Of a stretch of DNA of 13,137 bases, positions 1 through 6,081 are shown one piece after another (within the stretch, counting starts at the first letter, position 1; every line of letters starts with the position of its first letter). Made by a program: the position numbers and the translations under genes. The stretch lies in contig JAOTVO010000044.1 in NCBI GenBank assembly GCA_029863355.1, positions 1 to 13,137 of the forward strand, in the 5' to 3' direction. Under the pieces are notes generated by a model that saw only the letters and a program-made list of their open reading frames with translations, was not told the origin of the DNA and searched no databases. This DNA comes from Candidatus Krumholzibacteriia bacterium (GTDB lineage Bacteria; Krumholzibacteriota; Krumholzibacteria; WVZY01; JAKEHA01).

Positions 1-182
1 TGACCGTGATCGAGCGACTGCCGGCAAACCGGATCACCATCGCCGTCATTCCGCACACTCTGGAGCGCACGAACGTCGGCGCCTACCGCGCCGGGGACCG
101 CGTGAACGTCGAGGCCGACGTCGTAGGTAAATACGTCAAGCAATACATCGAGCGCCTCCACGAAGAACCGAGGAAGTCATGA
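1..182 (+). CDS. ribE: Riboflavin synthase alpha chain, C-terminal end (5' truncated by window)
   Basis: Only the last 59 codons are present, read in the frame that starts at base 3 and stops with TGA at 180-182. The translation contains ERTNVGAYRAGDRVN followed by VEADVVGKYV, the conserved end of the second lumazine-binding barrel of riboflavin synthase. That enzyme dismutates two 6,7-dimethyl-8-ribityllumazine molecules to riboflavin in the cytosol. The stop overlaps the next start as ATGA (179-182), which suggests translational coupling to ribBA. The family is usually about 200 residues, so roughly 140 residues lie upstream of the window. The naming is ribE in most bacteria and ribC in E. 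coli. The identity is supported by both the motif and the following ribBA-ribH. Confidence 0.93.
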   Translation, partial: TVIERLPANRITIAVIPHTLERTNVGAYRAGDRVNVEADVVGKYVKQYIERLHEEPRKS

Positions 183-1432
183 GCGTATTCTGTACGATAG
201 AAGAAGCCATCGAAGAGATTGGCCGCGGCAATATCGTGGTCGTCGTGGACGACGAGGATCGCGAGAACGAGGGAGACATGATCCTGGCCGCGGAGAAAGC
301 GACCGCGGAGAAGATCAATTTCCTGGCGCGCTACGCCCGGGGTCTGATCTGCATGCCCATCACCGAGGAGCGCGCCCACGAGCTGGACCTGCGGCTGATG
401 GTGCCTCGCAATACGTGCCACTACAAGACGGCTTTCACCGTTTCCATAGACCTCATTGCCGAGAACACGAGTACGGGCATCAGCGCCTTCGACCGGGCGG
501 CGACCATCCTCGCCGTCACCGACGAAGCAACGAACCCCGAGGAGTTCGGCCGCCCGGGCCACGTCTTCCCGCTCATCGCCAAGCCGGGAGGCGTGTTGCG
601 GCGCGCCGGCCACACCGAGGCGGCCGTCGACCTGGCTCGGCTGGCCGGGCTCAAACCCGCCGGCGTGCTCTGCGAGGTGCTGGACGACGACGGCTCCATG
701 GCGCGAATGCCGCGCCTGGTCGAGATCGCCGAGAAGCTGGGACTGAAGCTGGTGACGATCGAGGCGCTCATCGCGTACCGCCGCCGCACGGAGAAGTTCA
801 TCGAACACGCGGCGACGACGCGACTGCCCACCGAGCACGGCGACTTCACGCTGCACCTCTACCGCAGCCGGCTGTCGGGCAACACGCACGTCGCGCTGGT
901 CAAGGGGGAGATCGACGGGGAGGAGCCCACGCTGGTGCGCGTGCACTCACAGTGCTTCACGGGCGATGTGCTGGGCTCGATGCGCTGCGACTGCGGCGCC
1001 CAGCTCCACGAGGCCATGCGGCGGGTCGAGGAGGAGGGCAGAGGAGTGGTTCTCTACATGCGCCAGGAGGGGCGCGGCATCGGTCTGGAGAACAAGATCA
1101 AAGCGTACGCCCTGCAGGATCTGGGACACGATACCGTCGAAGCGAACGAGATGCTCGGTTTTCCCCCCGACCTGCGCGACTACGGTGTGGGCGCCCAGAT
1201 ACTGGTGGACCTGGGGGTGGGGAAGATCCGCCTGCTCACCAACAACCCGCGCAAGATCGTGGGGCTCGCCGCGCACGGTCTGGAGATCGTCGACCGCGTC
1301 CCCATCGAGATTCCCCCGAACGAGAACAACCAGTTCTACCTGGAGGTCAAGCGCAGCAAACTGGGCCACCTCCTAGACGCGGCCGCCGCACCGCTGGTGG
1401 CCAACGAGGGGAGGACGGGCCATGGCGAGTGA
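179..1432 (+). CDS. ribBA: Bifunctional 3,4-dihydroxy-2-butanone 4-phosphate synthase / GTP cyclohydrolase II
   Basis: A complete two-domain enzyme of 417 residues that feeds both branches of riboflavin synthesis. The N-terminal half is the DHBP synthase domain, which converts ribulose 5-phosphate: it shows the acidic metal/substrate loop DDEDRENEGD at residues 24-33, a TGISAFDRA motif near residue 100 and RPGHVFPL near 125. The C-terminal half is GTP cyclohydrolase II. The zinc cysteines are visible as HSQC (C259) and RCDC (C270, C272), the catalytic loop as RQEGRGIGL (295-303) and the guanine/phosphate region as TNNPRK (354-359). All key residues I can check are present, so both activities are expected. 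The ATG at 179 follows AGGAAG and overlaps the ribE stop. The 3' end overlaps ribH by 11 nt. The length is normal for the fusion. Confidence 0.97.
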   Translation: MSVFCTIEEAIEEIGRGNIVVVVDDEDRENEGDMILAAEKATAEKINFLARYARGLICMPITEERAHELDLRLMVPRNTCHYKTAFTVSIDLIAENTSTGISAFDRAATILAVTDEATNPEEFGRPGHVFPLIAKPGGVLRRAGHTEAAVDLARLAGLKPAGVLCEVLDDDGSMARMPRLVEIAEKLGLKLVTIEALIAYRRRTEKFIEHAATTRLPTEHGDFTLHLYRSRLSGNTHVALVKGEIDGEEPTLVRVHSQCFTGDVLGSMRCDCGAQLHEAMRRVEEEGRGVVLYMRQEGRGIGLENKIKAYALQDLGHDTVEANEMLGFPPDLRDYGVGAQILVDLGVGKIRLLTNNPRKIVGLAAHGLEIVDRVPIEIPPNENNQFYLEVKRSKLGHLLDAAAAPLVANEGRTGHGE

Positions 1433-1883
1433 GCGCCGCGCGCGCATGGACGCCACGGGGCGGCGGGTGGTCGTGGTCGCCTCGCGTTTCAACGACTTCG
1501 TCACGCGCCGGCTGGTCGAGGGCGCCGTGGAGACCCTGCGCGCCCACGGTATCGAAGACGGCGAGATCGAAGTATACTGGGTTCCCGGGGCCTTCGAGAT
1601 CCCGCAGATGGCCGCCAAGATCGCGCGCGGCGGCCGGTGCGACGGTATCGTGACCCTGGGCGCACTGGTTCGCGGCGAGACGGCGCACTTCGACGTGCTT
1701 GCGGGCGCGGTGACCACGGCCCTCGAGCGCCTGGGTACGGAGACGCAGGTGCCGATCGCGTTCGGCGTGATCACCGCGGATACGATGGAGCAGGCGATCG
1801 ACCGCGCCGGGGGCAAGCACGGGCACGCCGGCCGGCAGGCGGCGCAAGCGCTCGTCGAGATGATGGATCTCTGGCGCGACTAG
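1422..1883 (+). CDS. ribH: 6,7-dimethyl-8-ribityllumazine synthase
   Basis: This 153-residue protein condenses 5-amino-6-ribitylamino-uracil with DHBP to make lumazine, the substrate of riboflavin synthase. Visible family motifs are SRFN (residues 21-24), VPGAFEIP (54-61), GALVRGETAHFD (80-91) containing the catalytic-type His89, and QAIDRAG with Arg128, the phosphate-contacting arginine position. The usual NKG motif that follows is replaced by HAG (135-137), so the lysine normally found there is alanine. The length matches the family (about 150-160). The ATG at 1422 sits 6 nt after a strong AGGGGAGGA ribosome binding site and overlaps ribBA by 11 nt. An internal ATG at residue 9 is a less likely start because it lacks such a site. 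The enzyme normally assembles into pentamers or 60-mer capsids; the sequence alone does not say which. Confidence 0.96.
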   Translation: MASERRARMDATGRRVVVVASRFNDFVTRRLVEGAVETLRAHGIEDGEIEVYWVPGAFEIPQMAAKIARGGRCDGIVTLGALVRGETAHFDVLAGAVTTALERLGTETQVPIAFGVITADTMEQAIDRAGGKHGHAGRQAAQALVEMMDLWRD

Positions 1884-1890
1884 GACGGCA

Positions 1891-2307
1891 ATGAGCAGAA
1901 GGCGCAAGGCGAGAGAGATCGTGCTGCAGGCGCTCTACGAGCGGGAGTTCTCGGAGCTGCCCGCGGCGGAGATCGTCGAGCGGCTCATCGCCAGCCGCGA
2001 TCCCAGCGAGGAGACCGCGGCGCACGCGCGCGCCCTACTGGCGGCGACCGTGACGCACATCGACGAGATCGACGGCACCATCGCGGCGGCGCTGGAGAAC
2101 TGGGAGATGGGGCGGGTCGCGCTGGTCGACAAGAACATCCTGCGCTTCTCCCTGGCCGAGCTGCTCTACTTTGCCGACGTGCCGCCCGCCGTGGTCATCA
2201 ACGAAGCCATAGAGATCGCTCGCCGTTTCAGCACGGAAGATGCCGGCCGTTTCGTCAACGGCCTGCTCGATCGCTTCGCCAGAGAGCTTAGAAGGGACGC
2301 GGTTTGA
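1891..2307 (+). CDS. nusB: Transcription antitermination factor NusB
   Basis: The 138-residue product begins SRRRKAREIVLQALYE, the arginine-rich RNA-binding start typical of NusB. The C-terminal half carries the expected helical region with DKNILRFSLAELLY and PPAVVINEAIEIAR. NusB pairs with NusE (ribosomal protein S10) at boxA RNA to support antitermination of rRNA operons. The gene starts 7 nt after ribH. The ribH-nusB order is widely conserved, including in E. coli, which supports the call. An AGGAC just upstream of the ATG is a modest ribosome binding site. The stop overlaps the TTG start of the next gene (TTGA at 2304-2307). The length is usual for the family and no key segment is missing. 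Confidence 0.95.
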   Translation: MSRRRKAREIVLQALYEREFSELPAAEIVERLIASRDPSEETAAHARALLAATVTHIDEIDGTIAAALENWEMGRVALVDKNILRFSLAELLYFADVPPAVVINEAIEIARRFSTEDAGRFVNGLLDRFARELRRDAV

Positions 2308-3041
2308 GGCACGTCATCTTCTCGGACGTCCACGGCAATCTCGAGGCCCTGGAAGCCGTGGTTCGCCACGCCTCCGCCGCCGCCGCCGGTTTCTTCCTCT
2401 GCCTGGGCGACGTGGTGGGCTATGGCGCCGACCCCAACGAGTGCATCGACACGATTCGGGCTCTGCCCGCCTGGGCCTGTCTCAAGGGCAACCACGACGC
2501 CGCAGTCGTGGACCCGCACGAGCGCGCCTTCTTCCACGAAGTCGCGCTGGAGGGCATCCATTTCACCGAGTCCCGCTTGACCGACGAGAACAGGCGCTTC
2601 CTCTCCGCTCTGCCCTACACGTACACGGAGCACCCCCGGTATATGGGCGTCCACGCGAGCCCCAGCCGGCCCGAGGCGTGGGACTACGTGCTCGACCACG
2701 CGGGCGCGGGGCGCGCGTTCGACGCGATGGGCGCGCATCGCGTGGCGTTCATCGGGCACTCGCACGCGCCCGTGATCTTCGGCGACGACGGGAGCGTCGA
2801 GCGTTTCCCCAGCGGCGAGGGCGAGGCGCTCGACCTGGCGCGAATGCGCTACGTGATCAACGTCGGCAGCGTCGGGCAGCCGCGCGACGGCAACCCGGAC
2901 GCCGCCTACGTGCTCTACGACGACGCGACCGATACCGTCCGCCTGCTCCGCGTGCCCTACGACCGCGAACGGGCCGCGGAGAAGATCCTGCGCGCGGGGC
3001 TGCCCCCGGTGCTGGCCGAGCGGCTTCTCGTGGGGTACTGA
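2304..3041 (+). CDS. Calcineurin-like metallophosphoesterase
   Basis: This 245-residue protein has the full set of metal-binding motifs of the calcineurin-like phosphoesterase fold: SDVHGN (D8, H10), GDVVGYG (D36), GNHD (N63, H64), a single histidine in VHASP (H117) and GHSH (H152, H154). The INVGSVGQPRDG segment near residue 190 is typical of the small bacterial YfcE/PrpE-like branch. It is expected to be a cytosolic dimetal phosphohydrolase or phosphodiesterase. The substrate cannot be read from the sequence; nucleotide or phospho-sugar substrates are possible. The start is TTG, overlapping the nusB stop by 4 nt, with AAGGGA 7 nt upstream; MRHVIFSDVHGN is the natural N-terminus of this family, so the start is well supported. 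No signal peptide or membrane segment is seen. Confidence 0.92.
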   Translation: MRHVIFSDVHGNLEALEAVVRHASAAAAGFFLCLGDVVGYGADPNECIDTIRALPAWACLKGNHDAAVVDPHERAFFHEVALEGIHFTESRLTDENRRFLSALPYTYTEHPRYMGVHASPSRPEAWDYVLDHAGAGRAFDAMGAHRVAFIGHSHAPVIFGDDGSVERFPSGEGEALDLARMRYVINVGSVGQPRDGNPDAAYVLYDDATDTVRLLRVPYDRERAAEKILRAGLPPVLAERLLVGY

Positions 3042-3051
3042 CCCGCGCCCG

Positions 3052-3816
3052 ATGACCCGCACTTCGGAGAAGAGACACTGGGACGCGTTCTGGGCGTCCT
3101 CCGGCCACGTCGAGGACATCTACGCCAACGACGGCCGCATCGTCGAGTTCCTCGCCGAGCGCGTCGACCTGCGCGGCGGGCGCGTGCTGGAAGTGGGGGC
3201 GGGCACCGGCCGCGACGCCGCCGCGCTGGGGGAGCGGGGGGCGGAAGTCTGGACTCTGGATTACAGCGAGGAATCGCTGCGACTGATGCGCGAGAACCTG
3301 GGCGGGAGCGTGCGCATCGTATGCGGCGACGCGCTGGCGCTGCCGCTGGCCACGGGCACCTTCGACGTGGTGTACCACCAGGGCCTCCTCGAGCACTTCC
3401 GCGACCCCGGAGCCCTGCTCGCCGAGAACCGCCGCGTGCTACGTCCCGGGGGTTGGTTGCTCGTCGACGTCCCGCAGCGCTTCCATTACTATACGCTGAT
3501 CAAACGCGCGCTCATTCGCATGGACAGGTGGTTCGCCGGGTGGGAGACGGAGTTCTCCCCGGGGCGGCTGCGGGCGCTGGTGCGCGACGCCGGCTTCGAG
3601 GTGGAGGCGATGTACGGATGCAACCTCTACCCGCCCGTGTGGTACCGGGGAATGCGCAGGGTGCTGCTGGGACGGGGCCTGCGCCTGCCCATGAACCTTC
3701 CCGGGACCTCGTGGCTCGCGCCACTGGGCCGGCGCCTGCGGGCGGCCCTACCGGAGCGCATCCGTCTCGGCACCTCCATGGTCATCGGCTGTCTGGGGAG
3801 GAAGCGGGAGGCGTGA
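3052..3816 (+). CDS. Class I SAM-dependent methyltransferase
   Basis: This 254-residue protein has a Rossmann methyltransferase core. Motif I is VLEVGAGTG (residues 45-53), the acidic ribose-binding residue is in WTLDYS (D70), motif II is CGDALALPL (91-99), a FDVVYHQGLLEH stretch follows, and motif III is LRPGGWLL (130-137). The C-terminal third (about 150-254) is rich in Arg, Tyr and Trp and looks like a substrate-specific cap rather than another catalytic domain. The substrate is unknown. The next two genes encode a glycosyltransferase and a flippase-like membrane protein, so a sugar, lipid carrier or quinone-like acceptor is plausible, but this is inference. It starts 10 nt after the phosphoesterase with only a weak ribosome binding site, and its TGA is 11 nt before the next ATG. 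Confidence 0.9.
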   Translation: MTRTSEKRHWDAFWASSGHVEDIYANDGRIVEFLAERVDLRGGRVLEVGAGTGRDAAALGERGAEVWTLDYSEESLRLMRENLGGSVRIVCGDALALPLATGTFDVVYHQGLLEHFRDPGALLAENRRVLRPGGWLLVDVPQRFHYYTLIKRALIRMDRWFAGWETEFSPGRLRALVRDAGFEVEAMYGCNLYPPVWYRGMRRVLLGRGLRLPMNLPGTSWLAPLGRRLRAALPERIRLGTSMVIGCLGRKREA

Positions 3817-3827
3817 GGGGCGGGCGC

Positions 3828-4928
3828 ATGCACCTGGTGGCCGTCAACTGGCGCGACATGCGCCACCCGGAAGCGGGGGGGGCCGAGGTCCACCTGCACG
3901 AGATTCTCACGCGCATGGTCCAGCGCGGGCACCGCGCGACTCTGTTCGCGAGCAAGTACCCGGGGGCCAGCGACTTCGACGCCTACGACGGACTCGACGT
4001 CGTGCGGGCGGGATCGTGGTGGGACGCCAACTTCGCGCTGCCCCGCGCGGTGCGCGCGTTTCTCACCAAGGAGCACGCCGACCTGATCGTCGAGGACATC
4101 AACAAGATTCCGTTTTTTATGCCCTGGTACACCGCGCTTCCCGTCATGCCTGTGATCCCGCACCTGTTCGGATCCACGGTGTTCCGCGAGACCAACCCGG
4201 TCTTCGCGACTTACGTGTGGGCCTACGAGCGCCTCATCCCCCGCGCCTACCGCGACTGCAGCTTCTGCGTGATCAGTCCCAGCACCAAGGCCGACCTCGT
4301 CGAGCGCGGGGTCCCCGCGGAGCGCGTGGACGTAGTCCTGTGCGGGCTCGACCACGAGCGCTACCGGGTGTTGCCGGGGGTGGAGCGCTTCGCCGAGCCC
4401 ACGATCGTGCACTTCGGGCGGGTGCGCAAGTACAAGGCCATCGACCACGTGATACGCGCCTACATCAAGGTGCGCCAGCGGGTGCCGGCCGCCCGCCTGA
4501 TCATCGTGGGGGACGGGCCGGAGCTGGGGGCCCTGCGCCGGCTGTCGTCGCGCATCGCTCCCGACGTGGAGTTCACCGGGCGCGTGGATGCGGAGCGGTT
4601 GGTGGAGCTCCTCAACCGCGCGCACCTGTGCGTCAACGCGAGCCCGAAGGAGGGGTGGGGTCTGACGGTGATCGAGGCCAACGCGTGCGGCGTGCCCGTC
4701 GTCGGCACCGACCGTCCCGGCCTGCGGGACTCCATCTTGCACGACAAGACCGGATTCCTCGTCGAGTACGGCGACGTCGACGCCATGGCGCAGCGGGCGA
4801 TAGAGCTGCTCGGCGACGGCGCGCTGTGGCGGCGGATGAGCGCGGAAGCCCTGGCGTGGGCGCGTTCACTGACGTGGGAGCGGACGGCGGACGAGATGGA
4901 GCAGCTCTTCCAACGCGAGGTGGGCTGA
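3828..4928 (+). CDS. GT4-family glycosyltransferase (GT-B fold)
   Basis: This 366-residue retaining glycosyltransferase probably transfers a sugar from a nucleotide donor in the cytosol. The N-terminal domain has the acceptor-side motif AGGAEVH (residues 16-22). The donor-side C-terminal domain has HFGRVRKYKAI near 195-206, IIVGDGPELG near 225-234, and the E-x7-E signature as EGWGLTVIE (E275, E283), followed by ACGVPVVGTDRPGLRD. The donor sugar and acceptor cannot be named. I chose the ATG at 3828 because GAGGGG lies 7 nt upstream and MHLVAVNWRDM fits the family's usual N-terminus. A GTG at 3813, overlapping the methyltransferase stop as GTGA, would add five residues and cannot be excluded. 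The gene is directly followed by the flippase-like gene with no gap. Confidence 0.92.
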   Translation: MHLVAVNWRDMRHPEAGGAEVHLHEILTRMVQRGHRATLFASKYPGASDFDAYDGLDVVRAGSWWDANFALPRAVRAFLTKEHADLIVEDINKIPFFMPWYTALPVMPVIPHLFGSTVFRETNPVFATYVWAYERLIPRAYRDCSFCVISPSTKADLVERGVPAERVDVVLCGLDHERYRVLPGVERFAEPTIVHFGRVRKYKAIDHVIRAYIKVRQRVPAARLIIVGDGPELGALRRLSSRIAPDVEFTGRVDAERLVELLNRAHLCVNASPKEGWGLTVIEANACGVPVVGTDRPGLRDSILHDKTGFLVEYGDVDAMAQRAIELLGDGALWRRMSAEALAWARSLTWERTADEMEQLFQREVG

Positions 4929-5927
4929 GTGCGCGCCCCCAGCCGAGGGGCGGTCTGGCGCCTGGCCCTGAAGATCGCGGTCAGCGCCGGGTTCATGGTC
5001 TTCCTCCTGCGGCGCACCCCACCGGCGGAACTGTTCCGGCTCCTGCGCGGACTCGAGCCGCTGACGCTTTCCGCGGCGGTGGTTTGCTTCTTCATCAGCA
5101 ACGTGCTGGGCGCGCTGCAGTGGCACCTGCTGCTCGCCGCCAGCGGCATTGCCTTGACTTTTCCTCTCACCTTCCGCTTCTATTTCGTGGGTCTCTTTTT
5201 CAACAACTTCCTGCCCGCCAACATCGGCGGGGACGCGGTGAAGGTGTGGGACGTGGCGCGCGTGGGCGGCGGCGTCTATCAGGTGATCGCCGTCACCCTG
5301 CTCGACCGGCTCCTGGGCATCTTCAGCCTCTGCCTGCTGGCCACGATGGCGGCGCTCTACCTGGCGCCGCGTCAGCCGGACCTGCCCTACGAATGGTACA
5401 TGGCGATCTTCGTCGCGTGCATGGTGCCGGGCATCGGCCTCTACTTCTTCAAGCCGCTGGGACGGTGGCTGCGCCGGGCCGTGCTGCGCATCCGGCCGCT
5501 CTCCCTCGACGCGCGCATGACGGCGATCATCGATCACCTGAGTCCCTTCAAGGGTCGCAAGGCGCTCGTAGTCCGGCTGGTCTGGCTCTCCATCCTCATC
5601 CAGGCGCTGCGGGTCACCACGCACATCCTCGTGGGACTGGCACTCGGCATGCGCGTCGACGCCATCCTCCTGTGCCAGTTCTTCGTGTTCGTCCCGCTGT
5701 TGAGCCTGGCCATGATCCCACCCATCACCATCAACGGGCTGGGGATCCGGGAGGGGTTGGGAATCGTGCTGTTCGCGAGCGCGGGGCTGGCGGAGGCGGA
5801 CGCATTCACACTGGAATTCCTCACCTACGTCATCTCCGTGGCCGTGAGCCTGCTTGGTTTCCTGTACTTCGTGGCGCGCCGCCACGCCCCGCGCCCGGGC
5901 GAATCCGTATCGTGTTTTATACCTTGA
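4929..5927 (+). CDS. LPG-synthase-TM / flippase-like integral membrane protein (UPF0104 type)
   Basis: A 332-residue polytopic membrane protein with about eight hydrophobic segments. It shows the family hallmark NNFLPANIGGD (residues 92-102) and, near 270-276, GLGIREG. This matches the transmembrane domain also found in MprF, but there is no cytosolic lysyl-transferase domain, so lysyl-PG synthesis is not supported. Stand-alone members include archaeal AglD-region proteins and many proteins in polysaccharide clusters. A role in lipid or lipid-linked sugar translocation is proposed for the family but not settled. The GTG start abuts the preceding TGA, suggesting translational coupling with the GT4. 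The stop at 5925-5927 is followed by the first sizeable gap in the window, so this is probably the last gene of its run. Confidence 0.88.
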   Translation: MRAPSRGAVWRLALKIAVSAGFMVFLLRRTPPAELFRLLRGLEPLTLSAAVVCFFISNVLGALQWHLLLAASGIALTFPLTFRFYFVGLFFNNFLPANIGGDAVKVWDVARVGGGVYQVIAVTLLDRLLGIFSLCLLATMAALYLAPRQPDLPYEWYMAIFVACMVPGIGLYFFKPLGRWLRRAVLRIRPLSLDARMTAIIDHLSPFKGRKALVVRLVWLSILIQALRVTTHILVGLALGMRVDAILLCQFFVFVPLLSLAMIPPITINGLGIREGLGIVLFASAGLAEADAFTLEFLTYVISVAVSLLGFLYFVARRHAPRPGESVSCFIP

Positions 5928-5952
5928 TCTTAATCCGGCATTCGGCTAGAGT
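5924..5952 (+). promoter_or_regulatory. Candidate sigma70-type promoter for the DUF2723 operon
   Basis: TTGATC (5924-5929) and TAGAGT (5947-5952) are separated by exactly 17 nt. Each matches four of six positions of the TTGACA/TATAAT consensus. The stretch around 5911-5945 is noticeably more AT-rich than the surrounding DNA. The -35 box overlaps the stop codon of the upstream gene. A start near 5960 would give a leader of roughly 120 nt. This is pattern matching only. Confidence 0.5.
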
Positions 5953-6081
5953 CCGACGGGCCGTGCCCCGGGGGGGCGCGGGCCCGGCCCGCGAGGAACC
6001 CGCGGGCGGAGCCGGCATACAAAGGTGGGCGTGGTCAGGGGCCGCCCGGGCGCCGGCCCCGAGAGAGAGCAGAGAAACACC
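5928..6081 (+). other. Intergenic leader with GC-rich inverted repeats
   Basis: This 154-nt gap carries no convincing gene. After the promoter candidate it becomes extremely GC-rich and contains an inverted repeat at 5977-5993 (8-base arms CGCGGGCC and GGCCCGCG around one base; a real hairpin would keep about 6 pairs). A second at 6038-6060 has 7-base arms GGGGCCG and CGGCCCC with a 9-nt loop. A purine run GAGAGAGAGCAGAG (6061-6074) lies between the second stem and the ATG at 6082 and may stand in for a canonical Shine-Dalgarno. Neither stem is followed by a T-tract, so a classical intrinsic terminator is not supported. Confidence 0.55.
6038..6060 (+). other. GC stem-loop in the leader, just upstream of the translation start
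   Basis: The arms GGGGCCG (6038-6044) and CGGCCCC (6054-6060) are perfectly complementary, with a 9-nt loop. The stem ends 21 nt before the chosen ATG and directly borders the purine-rich ribosome-binding candidate. It could modulate translation or mRNA stability of the DUF2723 gene. In DNA this GC-rich, chance stems are common. Confidence 0.4.

Noticed and set aside
1..178. FMN riboswitch for the riboflavin operon
   Set aside because: The window opens inside ribE, so any leader would be outside. None of the RFN element's conserved sequence is visible here.
3321..3827. Upstream extension of the first GT4 into the methyltransferase gene
   Set aside because: The extension is out of frame with the methyltransferase motifs, compositionally a shadow, and the ATG at 3828 has a proper ribosome binding site and the family's N-terminus.
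4929..5927. Lysylphosphatidylglycerol synthase (MprF)
   Set aside because: Only the membrane domain is present; the soluble lysyl-transferase domain of MprF is missing and no such gene is adjacent.
5977..5993. Perfect GC palindrome as an intrinsic terminator of the first operon
   Set aside because: A one-base centre cannot form a loop without losing pairs and no T-tract follows. It is kept only as leader structure.
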